Part shown: positions 1 to 11,578 of the stretch, piece after piece
Layout: the number at the start of each line of letters is the position of its first letter
How positions within the stretch are numbered: the stretch's first letter is position 1
Source of the DNA: Morinoia aosen
Taxonomy: Eukaryota; Arthropoda; Malacostraca; Amphipoda; Talitridae
Assembly: GCA_030386875.1 (NCBI GenBank)
Contig: CM059559.1
Span: forward strand, 3,903,177-3,967,176
Direction of reading: 5' to 3'
DNA length: 64,000 bases
Position numbers and translations under genes: made by a program
The notes under the pieces: model-generated
Told to the model about the DNA's origin: nothing
Database searches by the model: none
The model's input: the letters and a program-made list of their open reading frames with translations, nothing else

Positions 1-1685
1 AAATTGGGGCACAACGTCGCCGTAGACATTGGTAGCAATTGGAAATGTTTCATCGAAACCCAACCAAGGAGCACCATGAATACAACAATAATGGATCAAC
101 AACGGTTGCACCATAAATACAACAATAATGGATCAACAACGACCGTTGTTTACAATGAAGAAAGAAATTTTGATCGCACAGAGCGCACCAACACCGACGG
201 TAACCACGGCCGCTAAACGCTCGACCAGCGGTGCAGGCCATCGTTTCTGTCGCGGGTCAGACTAAGGAAGAGAATAGCGGTTGCAATGCAAGCCAGAGGT
301 ACAGGACCTGCGGAAATTGCAAAAAAGAGCGAACAAGGCCGCCTTGATGAACGATCACGTGACGGGCGGCTTCATTTCTGCGAACGAGAAGAGTCAAAAA
401 CACAGACAGACACAAGCCTCAGAACATAACAGAAAAAAAGTTTGTACAAGAACTCGTTGCCAGACTGGTACCGTTATTATAAATGATTTCTATGATTATG
501 ATTCCTCATAATGAATGATTGCTGGTATCGTTAATATTGTTATCACTACTTTTCATTATGGCTGCAATGAGAGAATGATCGAACAACGAGGTGATGAGAA
601 ACGGACTTGGCAAGACAGATCAGTAGTCAACTGCAACCGCATTTTGAATGAACACTCGCACACGAGCATTTATAATGAACACTACGCAGTAAACCCGAAC
701 GTATTTAACCGACAGATGCAATGAATGAAAAGTACGAATGACATGCTGAAACTACTGCCACTTCATCCTAATTTGGGTTCGAGGGCACAAATAATAGAAT
801 ATTTCAGTTTTCTAGCTCAAGCGACTCCCAAATGGGCGAAATATTATAAAACCAGGCTTCCTAGCTGTATGAGTGTTGGTGTTTTCTCGACACCGCAAAG
901 TCTGCATCAGAAAGGATAACCACAGAGTGAGCAGGAGTTTACAGTTCACATAATCAACAGGTACACGGTAGACGTAAAGTTGCGCCACAGATCATCCATA
1001 AAATTTTAGAGCACAGTTAACACCGCTGAGAACACGAAAATGTTTCCACAAATAAGGTGTGCAAAAAGTGTTGCAACTCATATGCACCGGAAGGTTTTCA
1101 CACAAATAGGATTTTGGATGCACATTACGATGGCAAATCAGAGGTACTGACTGTTTAGGTTGATCGCAACGTGTCTTGTGAATGTCCTCAAGCATTTCAA
1201 TGGCGAAAATAATAAACAAAAAATTAGTACACATAAATTGAAAGACTGACAAGCATGATGGGCCTACTAGCGTGTACAAGGTAAAGGAAAAAGGAATAAA
1301 AAGAGAACTTTGTCTAGCGGAGCGACCGTCTAAGGAAAGTGATGATCAGGGCTGATCTTCAAACGATTTCGTTGCCTTAGCGATGCAGCTAGCACTGTAT
1401 GTTCTTCTCCTGGTTCGACCACACTAGGTGCTGTTTTGTAGTCTAAACCCTCAAGCTAATTCGAAAAATACTCAAACTTGATGGATTTTCAACCAAAAAG
1501 ATGACACGTAGCATAGCCAAATCCACAGAACTTATGGTGCCGGCTATACCGCTACGACGACCTAAATTACCTGGAAAACTCGTTGGTCTCAGGGTCCGAG
1601 GACGCAGCCTCACGTCTCTGGCACGCTCAGGAACACCCGCTGGTTGCTGGGTTTTCCGACGCGACTTCTTCTCATGAATTACTAG
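1..1685. other. Stretch without recognised gene
   Basis: No exon or element family is recognised here. A 37-bp sequence is repeated twice in tandem near 71-144. The stretch lies downstream of the last RP2 exon found, so the missing RP2 C-terminal exons could lie here or beyond the window edge, but no convincing match to the RP2 C-terminal half was seen on the minus strand. Confidence 0.5.
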
Positions 1686-1689
1686 TCAA

Positions 1690-2133
1690 TGTAACGAACT
1701 GAAACTCAATTTGAAATGTGATTTGATAATATACAGTACTGAATTGAAGTACAGACACAATTTGAAATGCGAAGTAAGAATATACCGTAATGAATTGAAG
1801 TACAGACACAATTTGAAATGCGAAGTAAGAATATACCGTTTTGAATTGAAGTACAGACACAATTTGAAATGCGAAGTAAGAATATACCGTTTTGAATTGA
1901 AGTACAGACACAATTTGAAATGCGAAGTAAGAATATACTGTTTTGAATTGAAGTACAGACACAATTTGAAATGCGAAGTAAGAATATACCGTTTTGAATT
2001 GAAGTACAGACACAATTTGAAATGCGAAGTAAGAATATACTGTTTTGAATTGAAGTACAGACACAATTGGAAATGCAAAGTAAGAATATACCGTTTTGAA
2101 TTGAAGTGCAGACACAATTTGAAATGCGAAGTA
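1690..2133. repeat. 51-bp minisatellite, array 1 (about 9 units)
   Basis: Tandem units of 51 bp, each containing GAATTGAAGTACAGACACAA and an AATATACCGTTTTG core. The unit length is a multiple of three, so several frames on both strands stay open by chance. The array continues after a SINE insertion at 2134-2488. Confidence 0.95.
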
Positions 2134-2488
2134 GATTAGATTAGTCGTTAGTTTTAGCCTCCCAACCCAGCAACAATTGCGATCCAAAGAGAGGAAGGAG
2201 GAAGGCACCATTTAGTATGGAGTTAAGGAAACGCGGAATCTACGCAGAAAGGCATAGAAACGGTTAGTTGTGAAAGAAGATTATGAAACAAGACCAAAGT
2301 TGAAGAAGACAGTAGTAGGTGCTGAAAAACAGGACAGCAGTGAACCGAGAAAAGGTGGTCCTTAACATAACAAAACACCTTATTTCAACAAAAAGAAGGC
2401 CTACCTAACTCTCAGCTCAGGCCCTCACATTGTCCCCCCTGGGAGCGCTAGTTCCCATAGATACAATAATTGTATCCCCCTGAGGGGA
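2134..2488 (-). mobile_element. SINE-like element, full length, inserted in the minisatellite
   Basis: A 355-bp element flanked by a perfect 13-bp target duplication, GAAATGCGAAGTA, at 2121-2133 and 2489-2501. This is the type copy of a family seen about ten times in the window. One end has a palindromic head (GATACAA/TTGTATC beside CCCCTGAGGGG). The other has a GATTA-rich simple tail. The strand is set by taking the simple tail as the 3' end, which a 5'-truncated copy at 33983-34270 supports. No clear pol III A or B box was seen, so the parent RNA is unknown. Confidence 0.85.
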
Positions 2489-3560
2489 GAAATGCGAAGT
2501 AAGAATATACCGTTTTGAATTGAAGTACAGACACAATTTGAAATGCGAAGTAAGAATATACCGTTTTGAATTGAAGTACAGACACAATTTGAAATGCGGA
2601 GTTAGAATATACCGTTTTGAATTGAAGTACAGACACAATTTGAAATGCAAAGTAAGAATATACCGTTTTGAATTGAAGTACAGACACAATTGGAAATGCA
2701 AAGTAAGAATATACCGTTTTGAATTGAAGTACAGACACAATTTGAAATGCGAAGTAAGAATATACCGTTTTGAATTGAAGTACAGACACAATTTGAAATG
2801 CAAAGTAAGAATATACCGTAATGAATTGAAGTACAGACGCAATTTGAAATGCGGAGTTAGAATATACCGTTTTGAATTGAAGTACAGACACAATTTGAAA
2901 TGCAAAGTAAGAATATACCGTTTTGAATTGAAGTACAGACACAATTTGAAATGCGAAGTAAGAATATACCGTTTTGAATTGAAGTACAGACACAATTGGA
3001 AATGCGAAGTAAGAATATACCGTTTTGAATTGAAGTACAGACACAATTTGAAATGCAAAGTAAGAATATACCGTTTTGAATTGAAGTACAGACACAATTT
3101 GAAATGCGAAGTAAGAATATACCGTTTTGAATTGAAGTACAGACACAATTTGAAATGCGAAGTAAGAATATACTGTTTTGAATTGAAGTACAGACACAAT
3201 TGGAAATGCAAAGTAAGAATATACCGTTTTGAATTGAAGTACAGACACAATTTGAAATGCGAAGTAAGAATATACTGTTTTGAATTGAAGTACAGACACA
3301 ATTGGAAATGCAAAGTAAGAATATACCGTTTTGAATTGAAGTACAGACACAATTTGAAATGCGAAGTTAGAATATACCGTTTTGAATTGAAGTACAGACA
3401 CAATTTGAAATGCGGAGTTAGAATGTACCGTAATGAATTGAAGTACAGACACAATTTGAAATGCGGAGTTAGAATATACCGTAATGAATTGAAGTACAGA
3501 CACAATTTGAAATGCGGAGTTAGAATATACCGTTTTGAATTGAAGTACAGACACAATTCC
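2489..3560. repeat. 51-bp minisatellite, array 2 (about 21 units)
   Basis: Continuation of the 51-bp array after the SINE. Units vary at a few positions (for example GCGAAGTAAG versus GCGGAGTTAG, and CCGTTTTG versus CCGTAATG) and some variants recur as blocks of neighbouring units, as expected from local unit duplication. Confidence 0.95.
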
Positions 3561-4826
3561 TACAATAGCAAAACCTCATTTTCACACTAAGCAGAACTCA
3601 ACGTGCGACCTTAGATGCTAAATGAAGCTAAAAACTCCCACTCCAAATCCTGGGGTTATACATTCAAAGTCATTGATTTGTAAGAAATTAAAGCTCTAAC
3701 GAGCATCTCGATACAGTGAACAAGAGCTGTGTTACTGTGTTATTTTGTTAACTGAAAATTATTCAACTGATACAGTAAAAATGCGACCAGATACTTCTCA
3801 CACTTTCCCAGACTTCACTGGTTGCGCCCATCCTGTCCAAGGGAAGGCCTCGGCGCAAAACATAAAAAAAATTCGTTTTAGTTAAAGCGTGAGTGGTTTT
3901 TGCGGTGCAGCGGAAACCAAAATGCCAATGACACAAATGTACGCTACGTTCCAACCATCCAAGAGGAGCACAACCATCACAAGGACAGTCGTGCATTATT
4001 TACCGAGGACATCATCGTGGTGCAACGATGCATGGTGCAGGGCACGCAAACGTCCCAACGCACATTATTTTTGTGAACCATGTTCTGTCTAAGTCACACA
4101 AACCTAATTACTAGAAATGAAATCTGTTAAGCATTTCTTGAAGCAGTTCTGCGTTGGGTTATCCTACTATGTAACATTTCTACCGAAGTAAAGTAACTTA
4201 CACGAGTGAACTACGTTCAAACCTACGTAGATACTTGGCTAACCGACACCAGGAGATTCGCAGTTACGCAGTTCTAATAGCTTACGAAGCATCAAATTTA
4301 CCTTTCTACATGGGAACAAAGATACTTCTGACATCTCGTTCCCTTTCACCCCTTATAAAAATTTGATTATAACTAGATTTTGTACCGATATTATCATTAT
4401 TAGTATCGCTCTATCTAGATAAATACTACTGCAATCAATCTTTTGATAAAATGAATAGATTTGTACAATGGTCTCCCCTGCGAGCCGGAGACTACCTTAC
4501 ACCCAATGCAACAACGCAATACAACAACAGCCAATTTAATCTTTAAACCGCCAATTTGTCTACGGGAATTATAATTCAAACAACTATTATTATAATTAAT
4601 ATTTTTCAGCTTAAGACTAGCAAAACAATAGATGATAATCAGCAAAGCACACGAGGAGGTGGCCGTCGGCGATATGGAAGCGGCAAGACATTGACCACAA
4701 TTAACCGTAAATCATCGTAAGTATCTATAATTTATCGTGATTAATCATAACTGCTGGATGTTAACAATAACTAATTGCTCTTAACCCTATATGATTGGTA
4801 ATAACCATTTGATGTTATCATCTAGA
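3561..4826. other. Stretch without recognised gene
   Basis: AT-rich DNA with only short chance reading frames on both strands. No family resemblance recognised. It lies 3' of the last RP2 exon found. Confidence 0.5.
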
Positions 4827-4922
4827 ATTGACCGCTGCCAACCACAACTGACCGTTGCCAACCACAATTGACTGCTGCCAACCACAATTGACCGCTGCCA
4901 ACCACAATTGTTGCCAACCACA
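4827..4922. repeat. 20-bp tandem repeat, about 4.5 units
   Basis: Tandem units of the form GACCGCTGCCAACCACAATT with single-base variants; the last unit is shortened. Confidence 0.9.
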
Positions 4923-5045
4923 AAAATGTCATTATTTCAATCTTGTGGAGTGGAAAATAAATTTTCTATGGCCGCTCAAAGTATTTACATTTTTAACCCC
5001 CCAGTATATTGGGTAGAGGCCCCAACTGAAAGCAGAGGCGCGCAC

Positions 5046-8000
5046 CTTGCAGCTGCTGGTAGTAGAGCTGGTAGCAGGAGAAGCGCACGCGGGAGCTGGC
5101 CTCGATGATGGGCTGGGTGTTGCAGAGCAGCCGCAGCTGCAGGTCCTGACAGTCGCGCGTCCTGAGCTGCCCACATGCCACCACCACCACGCACTCGCGA
5201 CACTCCCGCACGAATACACTGTTAAGTCCCAATCGTCGACTTATTGCACAAGTTTCTCTATCCATGGGGGCGGTCTCTCCCTTGCAAGATTCAATCATAA
5301 ACAGAAAGTTGTTGAGTTCAGTTACAAGAGAGTTTCTTTCTAAATAACTATGTGCACACACGAATTTGTACCCTTAAGATATAAATCTCTTGTGTTTAAA
5401 TAGCGCCGAGTCCCTCATGTGTTCTTTCAGTCTCTCTAATAAAACGACATTCTGGCACCAATTAAAAACTTACGTTAGTTAATATCGCAGTCCACTCATT
5501 CTTTCAAATGACCTATATTCAAGTTTCGTTATTTGACGATAAGCGCTAAAATCTACAATACACAAGCACAAGCACGTACCTCATACATAGAATAACAGAC
5601 TCCGATCCATTCTCCCTTCATTATAGTCCATGACACTTATTCTATGACGTAGAGTGCACCCGGAAGTGGCACTAAAATAACCCTTGTAACATGTGAATGT
5701 TTATGAAATAGACAAGAGCAGTAAAAATTAAAGACCTGCCAGAGGTAGGACCGATAATAATGACGCAGTTGCTGCACTCGTCTACGGTGACGGTGTTGAG
5801 GTGGTCCAGCAGGAAGATGGAGGCGTCGCTGCACTCCCGCACCAGAAATTGCTCACCTTCGACGGTGCCCGGCATTCGGCCCACCTCGCCCCCATGCACC
5901 TGAACAAGTGAAGAAAATGATGAAATCGGTGATAACACTAAAACAAAGAGGCAAAAAATCATACCGAAAAAGCACATAAACCATAAGAACTGGAAAATAA
6001 ACTACAATGGTAGTTTTGGGAGTTTTCTTTTTGGTTTTCGTATTTACTTAATACCATCCATGGGTGAAATTGAACATATCTCCTTATCAACAAGAAAAAA
6101 ATAATAAAATTGATAGATTTCATCATCGGTCTTGAACTCAAGGATGGATACACACGATGATGAATGGAAAGGAGTTCAGATTTGATTAATCGGGAGTAAG
6201 CGATTGGAAAACACGTTTTTATCAAGTATATTTTAAAACCATTTTCGCATCAATTAAAAATTAAAAGTTTTACTATCAGTGTAAAAAAAACTTTGGATAG
6301 AACGTTTTCAGTAACAAACTGCAACATTAAAGACCACAAGGTCGCGCACGTGGCAGCAACTTGACTTGGTTTCACACCTCTCTGCCTCTAAGTAGCTATC
6401 CGAAGCACGAGTAGATTAGAGAAGTTAGTTTCAGCTTTCCTGATCGCAAAAGGAGTTCCCAAGAGAGGACAGGATGATTGGAACGCGAAATCTAAAGAAG
6501 CTTATGAAACAAGGTAAAAGTTGAAGAAGAATGTAGGAGCAGAAAAACAGGACAGCAGCAAACAAAAAAAAAAAAAAATAGTCCGTAACAAAAAACATTT
6601 TATTCAAACCCGTTCAAAAAAGCTATTCTATTCAAATCAAAACTTGTTCAAAAAGAAGGCTTACCTAACCTTCAGTTCGGGACCTCACATATTCCCCTAG
6701 GAGCGCTAATTCCCATAAATACAACAGTTGTTTCCCCCTCAGAAATTCCTCTTTCTACGCTTTGGATTATTTTTAGTTGTTGAAAATTTTTAGATCAGAG
6801 TATAGATTACCTTCAAGCTTTTCAACCAGATGTTTGAGAACTCGAGTAGAAATATGGAAAAACTAAGCATTCTCTAAAATGAACAACCACCCATGGGTTT
6901 CGTAATAACTTTTACATGAAATTTGAAACATTTGAAAAACATTCTAGGATATGAAATGCAGGCTAATTACGTGAACATTGAGGTCACCACAGCTAGATGG
7001 ATATTCTCAAGTTGATACTAATAATTATCATCATTTCCCTACCTTCTACAAAAATTGTTTTCGTTATAATAACGCGTATACCGTGTTGACGATTCAGTTT
7101 ACAAAATAGCTCACATTCAAGGCAGTGCAAATCTAATCCTAAATGCAATGCTCTAGAATCAGTGTCAGTGCCTTCAGTGTTTATAACATCAAAAGCTATT
7201 TTAAATTAAAAACATTTAGAGGAGAACATTGTTAAACGCTTGAAATATTACCTATTTTTACAAGCTAAGGTGCTCGAACATAGACGTGGGACAAGAGAGC
7301 GAGCAGACGCAATGGCGACAATTCCAAAGACTGCAGCAGAAAACGTGAATCACGTGCAAAAAGAAATAGTTTCGAGAGATAAGAAGATAATTAAAAATTT
7401 CTTCGTGAGATGAATTAGAATTGTGAGACACAGATGCAGTATCTATGATATCTATGCAAGTAGCCATAAATAGAACTTGTGTAACCAAGCGTGAAATCAC
7501 AAAATTACTCTGTTGCCTTATGCATTCCTTGGGATAGTTGCTGACAGAGCATCTGAATTATGTACAGGTAAACTCCTTTGCAGGCAAAAAAGCTATTCCA
7601 GCGCAGAGTATTTAGGATCCAACTGCATTTAGTTATTTGTTCTATATGTATAGCTAACAGCATGATAGAGCAATGAAACTTATAATTATCTCTAAACAGT
7701 ATCTTGTCCATCTACTAAAGTAAGAAATACACAAAAGACAGGGCAGTGGTGCTTTGTTTGTCCCTTTAGGGTATTAGATGAAGCATGATGACGAGAACCT
7801 TAGGTATCATTAGCATTACTTTCAAATAATGAGAACAAGTTAGTAATAAGAGAATTTGAAGAATCAGATGATTAATCTCCAAAATGCAAAAACGATGTAC
7901 GCGCCGACTGGAACACCTCAAAATACGTCTTGACGCTTACGAGATACGTACTCAACATGTAAGAATGATTTATCCGAACAAACTTATACTCCAGCGAACA

Positions 8001-11000
8001 AAATATGGATGAACAATGGAAAGTTGCATCACAAACTACTGCTTGCAAACATGGAAACGGAAAGTCAGGTTACTTTAGCCCGTCTCAAGTGTCTCTGAAC
8101 AAAATCAAACACCATCAAACCGATGTGTTGCCCAGTGTAGCTCTTGGACTGTACCTTGATTTACAAAAATGTACCTAAAAGACCAATTCATTTTCAATCT
8201 ATTTATTGCCTGCCTCTGTCGAAAATTAATAGTGGGAAATTAAGTAGCGAAAACATGAGGAAGTGCGTATCCGTACAAGTTTCAAAAAATTGATCAAGAA
8301 TGCAAGCTGAATCAACCTGACTGAAGAACACACAGTGAAGGCCTTTAAAAAGTACGTTCGCTAACGCTGTAGAAGTGCAAGTTGCCAGGGAGAGTGAAAC
8401 AGCACAACAGTCAACACACCATCGGCCTGTACAAAATGTGCTATTGCGTGACATCTACGACGAAATTCAACAAAAGCAAGTCGCTGACAGGGCTAAAGAT
8501 GTGTTCGAAGAAGCAGCTTACTTTCTCGATGATGTACTTAGCCGGATCCTTCTTCTCGCGTTTATCCCTGTAATATCAGTCACCTCAGTTCAGCTATTCA
8601 GTTTCTTCAACAGTCGTTACATGACTCAAGTTGCTTCCGTTTCATTCGGTAACTTATGCAGCCAAGCCACCTACATGCAATGAAAAGGCTCAAAACATTA
8701 GATTTCACCACAGCTGTTATTTTACACCCAATGCTTATCATCATGCACAAAAGTACAATACTTGAAAATGAGACTTTCTCTTCATCCAATCCTCATCTCG
8801 AAACATGAATTGGAGACGCGAGCAACCGCCCCCTTAGACCAATACGTGAATATCTAGAACACAAAATCTTCTAATATAAATTCCTTTACATATTTCGCAA
8901 TCAAACTCAGAGTTGTCGAATTTAAAAGACGATTAGAACAAGAATTTTGACCCGTGGGTATTATAAGGGGCTCTTATTTCCAACGTCAACTTCGAATAAA
9001 TCAATATCAACACACCTATTTCCCAGTTAGAACGAATTAGTGGGATATAGTGAGCAAGCTAATTTTTTACACAAAATTTCAAAATATCCTGCGCCGAGAA
9101 AAACCTTACCTGATATTACAGCCGCAAAAACTTTCAATAATTCTGAGGTGATAGAATTTCCTTCGGTATAAATTAGGGTTGGCATTAAAAACCCACCCAA
9201 AAAACACCTAAAGAACAAAAACCTACCCATATGATGTTTTTCATTAAATTCAAAGTCACATACGGATACACAAACCTGCAAGAAAGCTACATTGCAGGTT
9301 TTATTGTTTTTTTTAATGGCCCCATTTTAAACAACATATTGAATCAAATTTAAACCTTAATTCCTTCCAATGGGTTGTACAACACAATTTGTTTCACGTG
9401 GAAATCTCTTGTGGATGTAGGTCTTAATCGCATCATCATAAAAATCAGCATTTTGCCTCAAATGTTGGAACATTTTGAGGCGCATTTGCGCTTTCCCTGC
9501 TCCAAGCCTTCACCAAACATTGCCACAGACAATCCCAACTGACGGTATGTACGTATCAAGGTCACAGGACAGAATTCGTGGAACACTCTGTTACATCAAA
9601 ATTAATATTCAAATTGATGACAAATTTTCCCAGTTGGACATCTATTTTTTCTTTGCCTCCTTGAGAAGTGCAAAGGAACGCAAAAGTTCTACTCCGTTTT
9701 ACTGGTGGTGGTGCAGTTGACTTCCCAGTAGTTGGTGCTAATGCAGAAGAAAAGGAAATTGACGGCTAACTGACGTCACTAACATCGGTCAGTGTAGAGC
9801 CACATCTTGAGTCAGCAGGAATAACTGTACTTAATGATAGCTCTGCTGTGCCTTCCTCCTGCGCTACAGTTTGTTATTAATTTTTTCTCCTTACATTTTT
9901 CAAATGATTTTGCATCCTTTCAATCTTGTTGCTTATTTTGTCACAGAAGTCCCAACTAATTATAGTTGTCTCCTTCTATTTCAGTTTCATGACTCCAGTG
10001 AGCTCCATTTTTCTGCCACTACCTAAAGGCGCCGCTGCTGCATTAATTAATCACGAACAGTTTAAGATCTCTAGGAAACGGAGCACATCAATTAGGGGTT
10101 ATTTAAATGTAGGTCTACGGCTACCAAACTTTAATAATCTAAATACACAAAATACAGCTCAAAGGAGTTTCTTAATTATAATTATTTTAATAATAGGAAT
10201 TATGAAGGCCCTAAGAAGAAACTAATCAGCAAGCACTCGCACTCACACATACGTTCAACACTTTAACACTTTGACTGCGACGTGCGCCACCGGTGGTACA
10301 CAGAGGTAAATTTCGTAATGCTGCTGACCGACCAGTAGTCGCAAACTCAATTTTCATAAATACTTAATCAAAGCTAAATGAAGGCAGGATCCAGTTCATA
10401 TTTGGTATTTTCAAAATAGTTCACTCCAATAGATGTAAAATTTTAGTTTGGCATTGAACTTAATATTTAGTAGTCGCAGTCAAAGTGTTGAACTGTGGAA
10501 TACAACAAACTGCCCGCCATTCCAAGCGTCACATCTCTTGCAGACAGGAAGCCAGTAGGCCCAACGAGTTAGGGCAGGTGCCGACCTTGCTATCGTATAT
10601 TGTAGACAGAAAACTAATAGGCCTAAAAAGCCAATGCAGATTCCGAGCCTGCGATATCATGTTACACTGACAGCAAATCTAAGAGAGCCTGAAAATAAAA
10701 ATTTAAAAGTTACCAAATCCCGCTCCTGATAGGTTGGTAGCTACAGCTTTTGACTGGAGTCGCTTAAGTTAAATTCACACTGCACACACGTAATGTATGC
10801 ATTTAATAATTACTTATGAGTAGAATGTAGGATACCGTAATTGGATCATAAAATAATACTATGCAACCCAATAAAGTCTAATAAAACCTATGTCGGCTGT
10901 TTTTTATGTTTTTCCAACCCCGGTATAAATCGGTTACTGCAGCGCGAAATTATCAAAAAATTTGATTAAAAATCTTAGGGCAATTTAAAAAAAAAAAAGA

Positions 11001-11578
11001 CAAAGTCACTCGACAAAAGCATTCAGATCGATAAAAACACAGAATATTCGAATAAAAATGACACGCCTAAAGAAATCACGCGCTGTGTCTAACCTAATGG
11101 AGTAAAATAAAACTTTAAGGCATCCAATTAAAACAAATCCTCATGACTTCTACACCCAAAACAGTTCAAGAAGTTAGAGATATCAACGAAGGCTGATGAC
11201 AGATGCTGACTGAATGTTTCCTATTTGACGTAGACGAAAATCTTAGTGCTCCTGGAGAATGCACAGTCACCAGATCAAGCAGAAGAATACTCCCGTCTTC
11301 GCATCAGTATCGACAAACAGCTCTTCTCCTAAAGGAGGCTTCCCACTCGGCTCCCAACTACGACAGTAACTTATTTGAAGTGGATAGTAAAAAGTTCTAA
11401 TTTAATGACTCTGTACTGGAGTCCCAAGACCTCTGCAATAATGGTAAATATCACTGCGACCACTGGAATTGACATGCGTCCATAAAAGCACCTACCAGGA
11501 GTAGACTTTCTTCGCAGCGACACAGGGCTGGTCCGTAGCGATGGCCTCAGCAGTTGCGCGGCTCAGCCAGCACCCCAT
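5046..11578 (-). CDS. RP2: RP2/XRP2 homologue, exons 1-4 (C-terminal exons not found)
   Basis: Four exons with GT-AG introns and matching phases: 11496-11578, 8522-8567, 5736-5899 and 5046-5218, giving about 155 residues. The protein starts Met-Gly-Cys, the dual myristoylation/palmitoylation signal known in RP2. Exons 1 and 2 join as YSW-DKREKKDP, where human RP2 has YSWDQREKVDP. Exon 3 encodes VGRMPGTVEGEQFLVREC and exon 4 RTRDC...TQPIIE, the beta-helical TBCC/CARP domain. By established knowledge RP2 is a GTPase-activating protein for ARL3 that releases lipidated cargo at cilia and Golgi. Its arginine finger (human R118) corresponds to R117 here, and human E138 to E137. The human protein is about 350 residues, so the NDK-like C-terminal half is missing. 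It should lie at lower coordinates, and no convincing exon was found between 1 and 5046. Exon 2 is only 46 bp. Confidence 0.92.
6408..6744 (-). mobile_element. SINE-like element, diverged copy
   Basis: Matches the family type copy along most of its length (AAGAGAGGA, AGGACAGCAG, AAAAAGAAGGCTTACCTAACC) and ends with a decayed head hairpin near 6715-6742. It sits in the intron between RP2 exons 2 and 3. Target duplications were not clear. Confidence 0.75.
6745..8521. other. RP2 intron sequence, nothing recognised
   Basis: Intron between RP2 exons 2 and 3 apart from the SINE just before it. Only short chance reading frames; no repeat family identified. Confidence 0.5.
8568..10266. other. RP2 intron sequence, nothing recognised
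   Basis: Part of the intron between RP2 exons 1 and 2. An 81-codon plus-strand frame at 9475-9720 and a possible minus-strand coding trace near 9380-9560 (with RLKMFQHLRQNADFY) resemble decayed coding sequence but were not recognised. Confidence 0.4.
10267..10487. mobile_element. TTAA-target MITE (piggyBac-like ends)
   Basis: A 221-bp element with terminal inverted repeats CACTTTGACTGCGAC / GTCGCAGTCAAAGTG, flanked by TTAA on the left and TTGA (one change) on the right. The interior includes AAATTTTAGTTTGGCATTGAACTT, of which related versions occur at 13800-13980, 26380-26558 and 34430-34605. No coding capacity, so it is non-autonomous. The TTAA target fits piggyBac or Kolobok; the superfamily is inferred. 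Confidence 0.7.
10492..11495. other. RP2 intron 1 sequence, nothing recognised
   Basis: First intron of RP2 next to its donor site. AT-rich, with no gene or repeat family recognised. Confidence 0.5.

Noticed and set aside
1400-1420. GGTTCGACC as a tRNA or SINE B box
   Set aside because: No matching A box at the right distance and no cloverleaf.
1672-3590. Long repeat-protein reading frames on both strands
   Set aside because: They are side effects of a 51-bp tandem repeat whose length is a multiple of three; no start context, domain or codon signal supports a gene.
8375-8683. 102-codon plus-strand frame
   Set aside because: It overlaps RP2 exon 2 in antisense and has no family resemblance; the minus-strand exon explains the local conservation.
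9380-9720. Possible decayed coding sequence on either strand
   Set aside because: No family recognised, frames are short, and it lies in an RP2 intron; left as unassigned.
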